Source of the DNA: JBBIRW01 sp037441565
Lineage (GTDB): Bacteria; Desulfobacterota; JBBIRW01
DNA length: 64,000 nt
Direction: 5' to 3'
Assembly (NCBI GenBank): GCA_037441565.1
Contig: JBBIRW010000004.1
Location: 124,001 to 188,000, forward strand
The translations under genes and the position numbers were made by a program. How positions within the stretch are numbered: position 1 is the first letter of the stretch; each line of letters starts with the position of its first letter. Positions 44,513-52,337 of this stretch are shown here, one piece after another. A model generated the notes under the pieces. That model searched no databases. It had not been told where the DNA came from and saw only the letters and a program-made list of their open reading frames with translations.

Positions 44513-45556
44513 TCAACCGAGTGAACCTATCTTTTCTCCTCTGATTTTCTTTCTGTATGATTCACTTTCAGTTATCAAATAATCCATCCTTTCTTTTTTT
44601 ATAAGAAAAATCCTTGGCTCATCAATCTTCCATTGAGCTGCAAGCTCGATAACAGCATCCCTTCCTCCTTTTACGAATGTTTCCGCTATTAATAGCAGAA
44701 TTGTTGAGTCGGAGCTAAGGATAGCAATATCTGATTCCATCAATGCATATCTGTTTCCATTAAATGATATAGAAACACCCTTCCTTTCCCTTACATATCT
44801 TAATACATCTATATCTGTTATGCTATCTCCCACATAGATAGCTTTGCTCGGATCGGAATATTTTTTTGAAATTATATCTATAAGTATTTTTGTTTTTTCT
44901 CTTCCTCCTGCAGGATTTATAGAATCCATTATCTTTCCTGCATTAATCCAATATAGCTCGTCCCAGAATATATTATTTAGCCTGTTTACAATATTTTTAA
45001 CTTCGGTTGATAATTCATTTATTGAATCTACACCTTCAGGGATTTCAATTTTTTCCATATGTTTTATTTCATTCGCAAGATTAATAAGAAACCTTCTTTC
45101 ATCATCTTCCATTTCGAAAATTTCGTTATTCAATCTTGTACAGAATGCGTTTTCAAATGGAAAATCAAGACAATCACACAAAGCCTCTATATATGGTTCA
45201 TAGCTTGTGCTGATGATAAATACAGGCATAATCCTTGAAATATCCTTCAATGTTTTCTTTATCGAGGGAAGAAGGGATATGTTTTTTAACGAATATTCCT
45301 TTATTCCTTCATATGTTGCGCCAAAGGCTATAAGGAATGGAAAAATAAGTTTAAGCGTATTCCCTGGATTGTAGTTCTCCTTTTTTATAATGTACGAAAG
45401 TATATCATCATACTTGCTTAGGACAGAAAAAAATCTATCACCATCTGGTATATAAAATTCTGAAAGCTCCATAGCATTGTCATTTAACGATATGGGCCCT
45501 TCACAGTCGGTTATAAATAGTCTTTCTTTATTCTCAGGGTGAAAAGAGGATTTCAT
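44513..45556 (-). CDS. EhaR-like HAD superfamily protein (COG4030 type)
   Basis: This 347-residue protein begins RLFITDCEGPISLNDNAMEL, where DCEGP replaces the usual HAD DxDGT. FIISTSYEPYIEALCD (motif II) and AIYVGDSITDIDVLRYV (motif IV) follow. The opening and the segment PDGDRFFSVLSKYDDIL match the archaeal EhaR-like HAD family, known mainly from methanogens. Asp is followed by Cys-Glu, so whether it is a phosphatase is unclear. It is the last gene of the purM operon and overlaps the formyltransferase by 23 bases. Confidence 0.75.
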   Translation of the reverse strand: MKSSFHPENKERLFITDCEGPISLNDNAMELSEFYIPDGDRFFSVLSKYDDILSYIIKKENYNPGNTLKLIFPFLIAFGATYEGIKEYSLKNISLLPSIKKTLKDISRIMPVFIISTSYEPYIEALCDCLDFPFENAFCTRLNNEIFEMEDDERRFLINLANEIKHMEKIEIPEGVDSINELSTEVKNIVNRLNNIFWDELYWINAGKIMDSINPAGGREKTKILIDIISKKYSDPSKAIYVGDSITDIDVLRYVRERKGVSISFNGNRYALMESDIAILSSDSTILLLIAETFVKGGRDAVIELAAQWKIDEPRIFLIKKERMDYLITESESYRKKIRGEKIGSLG

Positions 45557-46331
45557 CTTTAAGAAGAATACCCCCCTTTACTTCAATTCCCTGATAAGTG
45601 ATTTTTGCACTGGTCTCAATCCTTAAAATACCTTCTGATAATAATCTGAGTGTATGAATCAGTAGCGGCATTTCCCTTTTCAAGCCCTCTTCCCTGATCT
45701 TCCAGAAAAGCGGCTCAATCACTCCCTCATCTGCCATCTTCCACAACGGTATTAAGTCTTCATTCCAAAGAGAAAATTTTGAATATGTAATAGGTGGGCC
45801 GGCATCGAGATCAGGTGTTACAAGATGAATATTGATCCCTCCTTCACTATTTTTGTTCTTTATAATGGATTCAACAACCTGCTCCCAGCTTCCTTTATAA
45901 ACTCCAGGGAGTGCGGGATGGAGGTTTATCATCTTTCTTTTCCTACACATCTCTTCACCAACGATTAGCATATAGCCTGCAAGAACATCAAGATCAACAT
46001 CGAATGCTTCTATTCTATTTAGAACTTCTGTATCAAATTCATTCCTCCATTTTATAATCTTTTCGTTATTTCCTCTCCTTTCCTCCTCTTTTCCCAGAAC
46101 AAAAAGATCCCTTTTAAATTTTCTTGATGAAAATGTTACGAGGGGGAGTCCCTTTTGCTCAACAAAATTTATAAACTGATCGCTTTCCCTGTCTTCTCCC
46201 TTTTCCCTGTTGCAGAAGACAAAGGAAATAGTGGCTTTCATGTTTCCTTTTTCTATATCCTTAAATACAACATCCAGAAGATCTATTGCGGCTTTATCTC
46301 TGCCTGTTGAAAACCATCCCAATCTTAGCAA
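45534..46331 (-). CDS. Formyltransferase-family protein, PurN-like
   Basis: This is a 265-residue protein resembling glycinamide ribonucleotide formyltransferase. INLHPALPGVYKGSW keeps the Asn and His of the active site. GINIHLVTPDLDAGPPI keeps the Asp of the DxGP loop. It is about 55 residues longer than PurN; the extra lies in an insertion near residues 75-95 (ERRGNNEKIIKWRNEF) and at the C-terminus. The start is TTG (a second TTG lies three codons on), overlapping the kinase by seven bases. Either a divergent PurN or a transferase of another pathway is possible. Confidence 0.72.
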   Translation of the reverse strand: MLRLGWFSTGRDKAAIDLLDVVFKDIEKGNMKATISFVFCNREKGEDRESDQFINFVEQKGLPLVTFSSRKFKRDLFVLGKEEERRGNNEKIIKWRNEFDTEVLNRIEAFDVDLDVLAGYMLIVGEEMCRKRKMINLHPALPGVYKGSWEQVVESIIKNKNSEGGINIHLVTPDLDAGPPITYSKFSLWNEDLIPLWKMADEGVIEPLFWKIREEGLKREMPLLIHTLRLLSEGILRIETSAKITYQGIEVKGGILLKDEILFSP

Positions 46332-47272
46332 CTGTTACCTCTGTATTTTTTAATAAAATATTTATCCGGATATTTCTCCCTTCCGTATCCTGTAACGCTG
46401 ATTGAGGCTGCTTCTGTTGCCATTGATAATGTGAGATCAATTGGTAATTTAAGGAGGATACCGGCAATTATACATGCGGCAAATACATCTCCTGCGCCCG
46501 TCTTATCAATACATTTTACCACTGGAGCCGGTTTAAAAAATGTTCTATTATGTGTAAATGCGTATGCACCTTCAGCACCGGATTTAATGAATATTGTATC
46601 TTTGATAATATTTAATAGTTCTTCTACTGCTTTATCGAAGTTCTTTCCGGTGAGAATTTCTATTTCACGCTTTGTGATAAAAAGGTAGGATGTTTTATTG
46701 AATATTGGTTCCAGTATTTCAATACCTTTTCGTGCATAAATTTCACCAGGATCAAAACTCAACAATGTTCCCTCTGGAAGGTTATCCACGATCCATCTCT
46801 GAACATTAAATGCCCCTTGCCCCGCAAATGATGACATATGAAATATACGGCTTTTTTTGAGAATTTCTATCTTTATATCTTCCCTGAGGAGATCATCGTT
46901 TGCATTGGGTATAATGTAGTTTTTTCTGTTTCCATTGTTATCGATAAAGATGTAACATCTGCCCGTTTTTCCTCCGCGCCTTATATTTTCAGTATCAACA
47001 CCTTCCTCCCTGAGATTTTCAAGGATATAAGATCCTTCTTCATCATCACCTATTCTCCCAAAAAATGATACCGAAAAGCCCATCCGTGCAAGTGCAACAA
47101 TGCAATTGCATGCAGATCCTCCAGGGGATATATGAAAATGTTTTTCTCCACGGATTATCGAAACAATCTCTCCACTGTCCGTAATTTCTGAGGAGCCATT
47201 AAGTTTTAATCTGGATTTAAAAAAGATGTCAAGATTAATGGCGCCAAGTCCAATAACATCAAATGAATTCAA
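46325..47272 (-). CDS. PfkB-family carbohydrate/nucleoside kinase
   Basis: This ribokinase-fold enzyme has 315 residues from the TTG that precedes NSFDVIGLGAINLDIFF. A TTG thirteen codons earlier would lie deeper inside purM. SPGGSACNCIVALARMGFSV, FGRIGDDEEG and the catalytic DKTGAGDVFAACI are family marks. The substrate is unknown. It sits between purM and a formyltransferase, which suggests a phosphorylated ribose-containing metabolite. Confidence 0.82.
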   Translation of the reverse strand: MNSFDVIGLGAINLDIFFKSRLKLNGSSEITDSGEIVSIIRGEKHFHISPGGSACNCIVALARMGFSVSFFGRIGDDEEGSYILENLREEGVDTENIRRGGKTGRCYIFIDNNGNRKNYIIPNANDDLLREDIKIEILKKSRIFHMSSFAGQGAFNVQRWIVDNLPEGTLLSFDPGEIYARKGIEILEPIFNKTSYLFITKREIEILTGKNFDKAVEELLNIIKDTIFIKSGAEGAYAFTHNRTFFKPAPVVKCIDKTGAGDVFAACIIAGILLKLPIDLTLSMATEAASISVTGYGREKYPDKYFIKKYRGNSC

Positions 47273-48305
47273 TAGATGGATCCCCGTCCTTTCTTGCTGA
47301 TATTTCTCCAATGAGGAATGGCTCTTCCTTCAATCCATTAAGCCTTATCATTATCTCTTCAACCTCATTTTCGTGGACAATGAGGATCATGCCTATTCCG
47401 TTATTGAATGTTCTGAACATTTCATCTTCTGGAATATTTCCTTCTCTCTGCAGAAAATGGAAGATAGGTTGAACCTTCCATGAGTTTTTGAAGATGTTTG
47501 CCTTACAGGTGTGCGGTAATATGCGTGATATATTTTCAGTCAAACCTCCACCTGTGATATGCGCCATCCCTGTTATATTGAATTCCCTTGTCAGTCTGAG
47601 GATGCTTTTTGCATATATCCTGGTTGGAAAAAGAAGTTCCTCGCCGATGGTTCTTCCTAAATCAGGAATATAATCGGTTACCTTAAGGTTCAACTTTTCG
47701 AATATGAGCTTTCTTGCAAGCGAAAAGCCATTACTGTGGAGTCCGCTTGATGCAATACCTATTATTTTCTGTCCAACTGTGATCGTTGTCCCATCTATTA
47801 TTCTTTCAGCATCAACAACGCCAACGGCAAATCCTGCCAGGTCGTATTCATTTTCTGCATAGAATGATGGCATTTCTGCAGTCTCTCCTCCTATTAAGGA
47901 ACAACCTGCTTCCATACAGCCCTTCGCAATACCCTCTAAGACCTTTTCTGCTATCTTCGTATCAAGCTTTCCGCAGGCGAAGTAATCAAGGAAAAACAGT
48001 GGCTCGGCACCTGTAACAATTATGTCATTAACACACATTGCAACAAGATCGATTCCGATTGTATCATGCTTGTTCATCATAAAGGCAATCTTCAGCTTCG
48101 TCCCCACACCGTCCGTGGATGCAACAAGAACAGGGTTTTTAACCCGGCTGAGGCTTAATGAAAATAATCCTGAGAAACCACCTATATCTGAAATTACCTC
48201 TGATCGGAATGTGGGTTTTGCAATTTTCTTTATTTTTTTTACAAACTCTTTTGCGAGATCGATATCAACGCCGGCCATCCTGTATGTTAACTTTTCATCC
48301 TTCAT
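47259..48305 (-). CDS. purM: Phosphoribosylformylglycinamidine cyclo-ligase PurM
   Basis: This is AIR synthetase of purine synthesis, with 348 residues: FSLSLSRVKNPVLVASTDGVGTKLKI across the start, DLVAMCVNDIIVTGAEPLFFLDYFA, GCSLIGGETAEMP, SSGLHSNGFSLARKL and HITGGGLTENISRILP. All are PurM blocks and the length is standard. It is the first gene of a four-gene operon and has its own promoter. The 3' end overlaps the kinase start. Confidence 0.95.
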   Translation of the reverse strand: MKDEKLTYRMAGVDIDLAKEFVKKIKKIAKPTFRSEVISDIGGFSGLFSLSLSRVKNPVLVASTDGVGTKLKIAFMMNKHDTIGIDLVAMCVNDIIVTGAEPLFFLDYFACGKLDTKIAEKVLEGIAKGCMEAGCSLIGGETAEMPSFYAENEYDLAGFAVGVVDAERIIDGTTITVGQKIIGIASSGLHSNGFSLARKLIFEKLNLKVTDYIPDLGRTIGEELLFPTRIYAKSILRLTREFNITGMAHITGGGLTENISRILPHTCKANIFKNSWKVQPIFHFLQREGNIPEDEMFRTFNNGIGMILIVHENEVEEIMIRLNGLKEEPFLIGEISARKDGDPSIEFI

Positions 48306-48326
48306 CCCTTCTCCATCTATAAATTA

Positions 48327-48355
48327 ATTATTTTTTATTACATGCTAAAAGTCAA
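48327..48355 (-). promoter_or_regulatory. Sigma70-like promoter for the purM operon
   Basis: On the minus strand TTGACT (48355-48350) and AATAAT (48332-48327) are 17 bases apart; each matches consensus at five of six positions. The purM ATG is 21 bases after the -10. Confidence 0.5.
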
Positions 48356-48378
48356 TTGATAAGATAGATAACAATATG

Positions 48379-48981
48379 TTAAGCAGGATCAGAGGTAATT
48401 TTTTTCCAGACCTCCCATGCCCTTTTCTTTGTTTCCTCGAGAGAGCCTGAATTGTCAATTATATAGTCAGCGAGCTTAGCCTTTTCTTCTTGTGGCATCT
48501 GCGATTGAATCCTCCGAACAACCTCATCCCTGCTTATGGAATCCCTCTCCATCACCCTCTGTATCCTTAACTCATCATTACATATGACTACAACAATAGG
48601 GTTGTCGGGTGAGCCCTTTCCTGCCTCAAGAACAAGCGGTGCATCTATCACAATATATGGCGCTCCCGTGGATTTATAAAAATTTATCAGTTCCTGAATC
48701 CTTTTTGAAATTGCAGGATGCATAATCTTATTGAGAAATTGCAATTCCTCAGGATCATTAAATACTATATTTCCAAGCCTCTTTCTATTGATGGTTCCAT
48801 CCTCATTGAGCACGAAGTTTCCAAAATGTTCTACAATAGCCTTCCACGCTTCGCTTTGTGGCTTTAAAAGCTCATGGGCGATCCTGTCAGCATCGATCAC
48901 TTTAGCGCCAAACTCGCCAAAAAAGGATGCAACAACTGATTTTCCTGAGCCTATCCCTCCAGTTAACCTGATGATTTTCAT
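48379..48981 (-). CDS. coaE: Dephospho-CoA kinase
   Basis: This enzyme catalyses the last step of coenzyme A synthesis and has 200 residues. P-loop RLTGGIGSGKSVVASFF, then VIDADRIAHELL, the CoA-binding HPAISKRIQELI and YIVIDAPLVLEAG are present. MKIIRLTGG is the natural start. The gene is 73 bases upstream of purM on the same strand but purM has its own promoter. Confidence 0.94.
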   Translation of the reverse strand: MKIIRLTGGIGSGKSVVASFFGEFGAKVIDADRIAHELLKPQSEAWKAIVEHFGNFVLNEDGTINRKRLGNIVFNDPEELQFLNKIMHPAISKRIQELINFYKSTGAPYIVIDAPLVLEAGKGSPDNPIVVVICNDELRIQRVMERDSISRDEVVRRIQSQMPQEEKAKLADYIIDNSGSLEETKKRAWEVWKKITSDPA

Positions 48982-48990
48982 ACCTTATAA

Positions 48991-49018
48991 ATCTTAGATA
49001 AAGAGATCTACTTGTCAA
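48991..49018 (-). promoter_or_regulatory. Candidate promoter for coaE with a very short leader
   Basis: On the minus strand TTGACA (49018-49013) and TAAGAT (48996-48991) are 16 bases apart. Transcription would start only about three bases before the ATG, giving a nearly leaderless message. The weak -10 (four of six) and that geometry keep confidence low. Confidence 0.3.
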
Positions 49019-49055
49019 TAGCTCAGTCTCTATTGGATCCATTGAAATAATCCAT

Positions 49056-49098
49056 TATGATTCAGGTCATAGAATCGATATTACGGATTTCCTAAAAT
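49056..49098 (+). promoter_or_regulatory. Crp/Fnr-type palindrome with class II promoter geometry
   Basis: The palindrome TATGA-TTCAGG-TCATA occupies 49056-49071. It has the TGA-N6-TCA core of Crp/Fnr-family sites. TAAAAT (49093-49098) lies where a -10 should be if the site is centred 41.5 bases before the transcription start, the standard position for class II activation by Fnr-like proteins. There is no good -35, as expected for an activator-dependent promoter. The same arms occur at 53237-53252 before the nitrite reductase and norC. Confidence 0.6.
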
Positions 49099-49121
49099 AT
49101 AATTAATCAGTGGAGGTGTTT

Positions 49122-49784
49122 ATGAGTATTTTTTTAGGTCCTATTCACTACTGGATGTACGAAAAGATTGTCAATGCCTGGAGAAGGCAGGGCGAGATTC
49201 TAAAAACTTTTCGAGATGAATATGGTGATGAAGTTTTTCGAGTGGTAGGAAGAAATCCATATGAATATGAAAAATTAAATGATGGTCTTCCCCTCGAAAA
49301 GATTATAGGGAATAATCCCATACATGGATGGTTACAGGGGCAGATTGATCTTGTAGAAAGGGAGGAGGCGAGGCTTATTTCCGTCCTGATTGGGAAATAC
49401 GGAAAAGCAGCGATCGGTATAGCAAAACAGGGTGCATTCAGATTTGGTGTCAGTTGTGGGGATAAAGCACTGAAGGAGAATCGAGATGCAAAAGGAGATC
49501 TATCTTCTGCTTATGAGCTGTTCCTTAATTACGATCTCGATGGAATGCCCTGTGACCACGTAACTGAGGTAGAAGACAAAGGCGAGGCCCTCGCAGTGAA
49601 GCATTATGAGTGTTTGCATTATCGGAATTGGAGCGAAATAGATGTTCCCTTTGAAGGTATGTGCGAAATTATCAGAAGCTGGATCAGCGGATTCTTTCAC
49701 GCACTGGATGTTGAACATATCCCCGGCTCTGCAATAGCAAAGGGTAGCAGGGTATGTGAGGATATATTTAAATTAAGGAAATAA
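49122..49784 (+). CDS. Unrecognised His/Cys-rich protein under Fnr-type control
   Basis: This is a 220-residue soluble protein. The ATG at 49122 is chosen because GGAGG lies five bases upstream; a GTG four codons earlier has no site. The start reads SIFLGPIHYWMYEKIVNAW, and NNPIHGWLQGQIDLVEREEARL follows near residue 66. Cys and His are frequent: His9, His68, Cys112, Cys144-x-His146, His161-x2-Cys164-x-His166, Cys181, His193, His199 and Cys212, so a metal or heme site is plausible. No signal peptide or membrane helix is seen. I recall LGPIHxW-type hypothetical proteins in anaerobes and a faint resemblance to aminothiazoline carboxylate hydrolases, but cannot assign a function. Confidence 0.85.
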   Translation: MSIFLGPIHYWMYEKIVNAWRRQGEILKTFRDEYGDEVFRVVGRNPYEYEKLNDGLPLEKIIGNNPIHGWLQGQIDLVEREEARLISVLIGKYGKAAIGIAKQGAFRFGVSCGDKALKENRDAKGDLSSAYELFLNYDLDGMPCDHVTEVEDKGEALAVKHYECLHYRNWSEIDVPFEGMCEIIRSWISGFFHALDVEHIPGSAIAKGSRVCEDIFKLRK

Positions 49785-49795
49785 AAGGAGGAATT

Positions 49796-50023
49796 ATGGA
49801 GGATCTAAGGGAAAGGGTTGAAAAAGCACTTAATGAAATAAGACCTATGCTTATCGCTGATGGCGGGAACGTGCATCTCGTAGATATAAAGGATGGGATT
49901 GTTCAAGTCCACCTGGTAGGTGCATGTGCGGGATGTCCTGCAGCCCAGATGACACTTTATGAGGGAATTTCCCAGATAATAAGGGAGAGGGTTCCTGAAA
50001 TAAAAGGTGTTGTGGCTGTTTAA
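49796..50023 (+). CDS. NifU C-terminal domain (Nfu-type) iron-sulfur protein
   Basis: This 75-residue Nfu domain assembles or carries an Fe-S cluster. RPMLIADGGNVHLVDI and the cluster-binding ACAGCPAAQMTL (CxxC) are clear. It lies eleven bases after the unrecognised His/Cys-rich gene with its own AAAGGAGG site, so it is probably co-transcribed from the Fnr-type promoter. It could repair clusters damaged by nitric oxide (inference). Confidence 0.92.
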   Translation: MEDLRERVEKALNEIRPMLIADGGNVHLVDIKDGIVQVHLVGACAGCPAAQMTLYEGISQIIRERVPEIKGVVAV

Positions 50024-50080
50024 ATAATAAATCATATTTCCCTTCACTGCATCCGGAGACCATCATCCGCATCCCTGGAT

Positions 50081-50107
50081 AAAAAGGATTAGTGCTGTCC
50101 ACTAATC
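50081..50107 (-). terminator. Rho-independent terminator of the norC-norB-ywiC operon
   Basis: An exact eight-base stem GATTAGTG/CACTAATC with a five-base loop (50087-50107) is followed on the minus strand by CTTTTTATCC. The ywiC stop codon lies inside the stem. The stem is AT-rich, so termination may be partial. Convergent nfu also runs into it. Confidence 0.6.
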
Positions 50108-50965
50108 ATACCTGTTTTGATAAATCAGGGATAGGGAAGCTATAATAAGAAAGAGTATGGAGTGAAAAACCTCCCTGTACCCCAGATTGCGGATAGGGAT
50201 TGGTTGTTTGCTTATAGTGGATAGAATAACCTTTATAAGTGGTGGAATGAAGGCAATGGTAAAGAGACGTGGAATTTCAGCAATGAGGGATAGAAAAAAA
50301 GAAAGAATAACACAGATGATATGATAGGTTAAACAGGAAATTTTGAGCTTCTTCAATTCCAATGTATCTTTCCCTTTTACCTTTAAAAACTCGATCATCA
50401 TCTTTACATAAAAAACAGGTCCTGTAAAATAAAGCGCACAGAGAATAAAGAGATAAATTGACTGAATTTTAATGCTCGATTTACATACATAATAAGATCC
50501 AATAGCTGAAAGACAGAGCGTAAGGATACCGATAATCTCTGCGCCCCATGATCTTTCTAATGAAGATGGAACTATATAAAAGAGATAGTAGATTGTCGAG
50601 ATGATAACGAGTATTCCGAGGGGTATCAGGAGATAGAGTTTCCAGTACAGGAGCAATGGTATGAAGAATAAAAAACCAGAAATAAGGTAGATTACTGAAA
50701 TAGTAAGGAGAACACCCTTCTCCTCTCCTCCATGTTTCCATTTTTTTATGTAAACACTCAGGGGATGTCTTGCAAGATAAAAGAAAAACGTTGATATAAA
50801 AAAGAGCAGGAGTTGAATGTTAAATCTCCCTGCAGCGACAGCCCCGATGGTGGCTGGAATGAACAACACACTCCAGCCACCATGCTCCCTCGGTATGAGG
50901 TAACCCTGAAGATTATGTTGCTTTGAAGAGACCCTTACATCGGTTTTCTCTATACACTTTTCCAT
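50102..50965 (-). CDS. YwiC-like membrane protein
   Basis: This is an integral membrane protein of 287 residues with about eight hydrophobic helices after the motif LIPREHGGWSVLFIPA, the hallmark of the YwiC-like family. LARHPLSVYIKKW and FYVKMMIEFLKVKGKDTLE resemble loops of the UbiA-type fold. In Bacillus ywiC lies with nitrate respiration genes, and here it follows norB by three bases. Its function is unknown; a role in nitric oxide reductase maturation is inference. Confidence 0.83.
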   Translation of the reverse strand: MEKCIEKTDVRVSSKQHNLQGYLIPREHGGWSVLFIPATIGAVAAGRFNIQLLLFFISTFFFYLARHPLSVYIKKWKHGGEEKGVLLTISVIYLISGFLFFIPLLLYWKLYLLIPLGILVIISTIYYLFYIVPSSLERSWGAEIIGILTLCLSAIGSYYVCKSSIKIQSIYLFILCALYFTGPVFYVKMMIEFLKVKGKDTLELKKLKISCLTYHIICVILSFFLSLIAEIPRLFTIAFIPPLIKVILSTISKQPIPIRNLGYREVFHSILFLIIASLSLIYQNRYD

Positions 50966-50968
50966 GCA

Positions 50969-52324
50969 TTATACTGTTGCTTTCGCTTCCTTTGGCAAGA
51001 TAACATCGCTAAAGAATATTATCACTCCAAGTGCAGTTAATATTCCAAAGAGGAATCTTAAGAGATATAAGAACCACATATAGTCCTGAACAGTAAGGAA
51101 TGGAAGTCCACCTATCCTTTCCATGAATACCTGGAGCGCGCTCGCTACTGTAAGGGAAAGGACCATTCCAGCTACACCAATCGTGATCACCCAGAATGAC
51201 CATAGACCCCTTCTTCCATCAAATTCATCCTTTCCAAAATGTATCCGTGGAAGGGCATAGTATATTCCAGCAATGATCAGCATTGCGTATGCACCGAAGA
51301 AGGCAATATGGCCATGAGCGGGTGTAATCTGCGTTCCATGGGTCCATTTGTTAACCTGGGGAAGTGTGTGGATAAATCCCCATACACCGGCACCCAGGAA
51401 GTGCATGATCACTCCACCGATAAGCCAGTATCTGGCAGGCTTATTTGGGTGTTCAATCCTCTTTTCCCTGTATGCGATTCTCATTGCATCAAACACCATA
51501 AGAAGGAGTGGGAGTGGTTCGAGAGCACTGAAGAATCCACCTATAAAAAGCCAGTAAGATGGAGTCCCTATCCAGTAGTAGTGATGCCCTGTTCCCAGTA
51601 TGCCTGTAAAGAGCACAAGACCCGCTTCTATGTAGAGGTATTTATATGCCTTCTCCTTTGGATATCCAAATATTCTTACAACCAGCATTGCATAGAGTGC
51701 AGCAGCTATCAATTCCCACGTTCCCTCAACCCAGAGGTGGATTACCCACCACCAGAAGAAGAAGTCATTTACCATGTTTTTAAAGAACTTCATTCCAAAG
51801 AGGTAAAAGAAGGCAAGTCCGACAAGCCCTCCGATGAGGATGCCATTTATAGGATTCCAGCCGATTCGCTTATGGATTGTCATCAGGGCATTGTAAAGAA
51901 ATATGAGCATAACAATAACAACAGCAAAATCTGCCCATCTTGGTGCCTCTATATATTCTCTCCCTTCAGAAAAGAATGGCGAGAAGTTCTTTGTAAGACC
52001 CATATAGAGATAGCCGAGAACGACAAGGAGTATGCCAGCTGCAAATAGCCAGAAGTTTAACTTCGCTGCACCTTCAGAATAGAGCTCACCCCCTGCATCT
52101 TCGGAAAGGAGGTAGTAGGTTAATCCAAGGAAACCGAAAATCAGCCATACAACAAGTGCATTTATATGAAGCATCCTTGTTATATTAAAAGGGAGAAGAT
52201 CAAAGAAAAAGGTGGGCCACACAAACTGGGCTGCCGAAATAAGGCCGAAGACTGCTGTCTGCAGGAGAAATATAAGTGCTGCAAATATGAAATAATAATT
52301 TGCTGTTTTTGTTCCAGACTGCAT
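50969..52324 (-). CDS. norB: Nitric oxide reductase catalytic subunit NorB
   Basis: This heme-copper-family membrane enzyme reduces two NO to N2O. It has 451 residues and about 12 helices. Ligands are all present: His53 (low-spin heme), His196 and Glu200 in HLWVEGTWEL, His247-His248 in GTGHHYYWIG, Glu269 in FSALEPLP, and His337/His339 in AHGHIAFFGAY. These are the cytochrome c-dependent NOR residues. The ATG at 52324 has GGAGG upstream; an in-frame start nine codons earlier overlaps norC. It pairs with the c-type cytochrome NorC just upstream. Confidence 0.95.
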   Translation of the reverse strand: MQSGTKTANYYFIFAALIFLLQTAVFGLISAAQFVWPTFFFDLLPFNITRMLHINALVVWLIFGFLGLTYYLLSEDAGGELYSEGAAKLNFWLFAAGILLVVLGYLYMGLTKNFSPFFSEGREYIEAPRWADFAVVIVMLIFLYNALMTIHKRIGWNPINGILIGGLVGLAFFYLFGMKFFKNMVNDFFFWWWVIHLWVEGTWELIAAALYAMLVVRIFGYPKEKAYKYLYIEAGLVLFTGILGTGHHYYWIGTPSYWLFIGGFFSALEPLPLLLMVFDAMRIAYREKRIEHPNKPARYWLIGGVIMHFLGAGVWGFIHTLPQVNKWTHGTQITPAHGHIAFFGAYAMLIIAGIYYALPRIHFGKDEFDGRRGLWSFWVITIGVAGMVLSLTVASALQVFMERIGGLPFLTVQDYMWFLYLLRFLFGILTALGVIIFFSDVILPKEAKATV

Positions 52325-52337
52325 ATTATAACCTCCT

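Noticed and set aside
51239..52048. A 269-codon open frame on the + strand opposite norB
   Set aside because: It is antisense to well-conserved NorB motifs, is odd in composition and has no ribosome site; it is a shadow frame.
50969..52324. Nitric oxide dismutase (Nod) instead of NOR
   Set aside because: Nod lacks some catalytic-site ligands; here the GHHYYW histidines, the HLWVEG glutamate and the SALEPLP glutamate are all intact.
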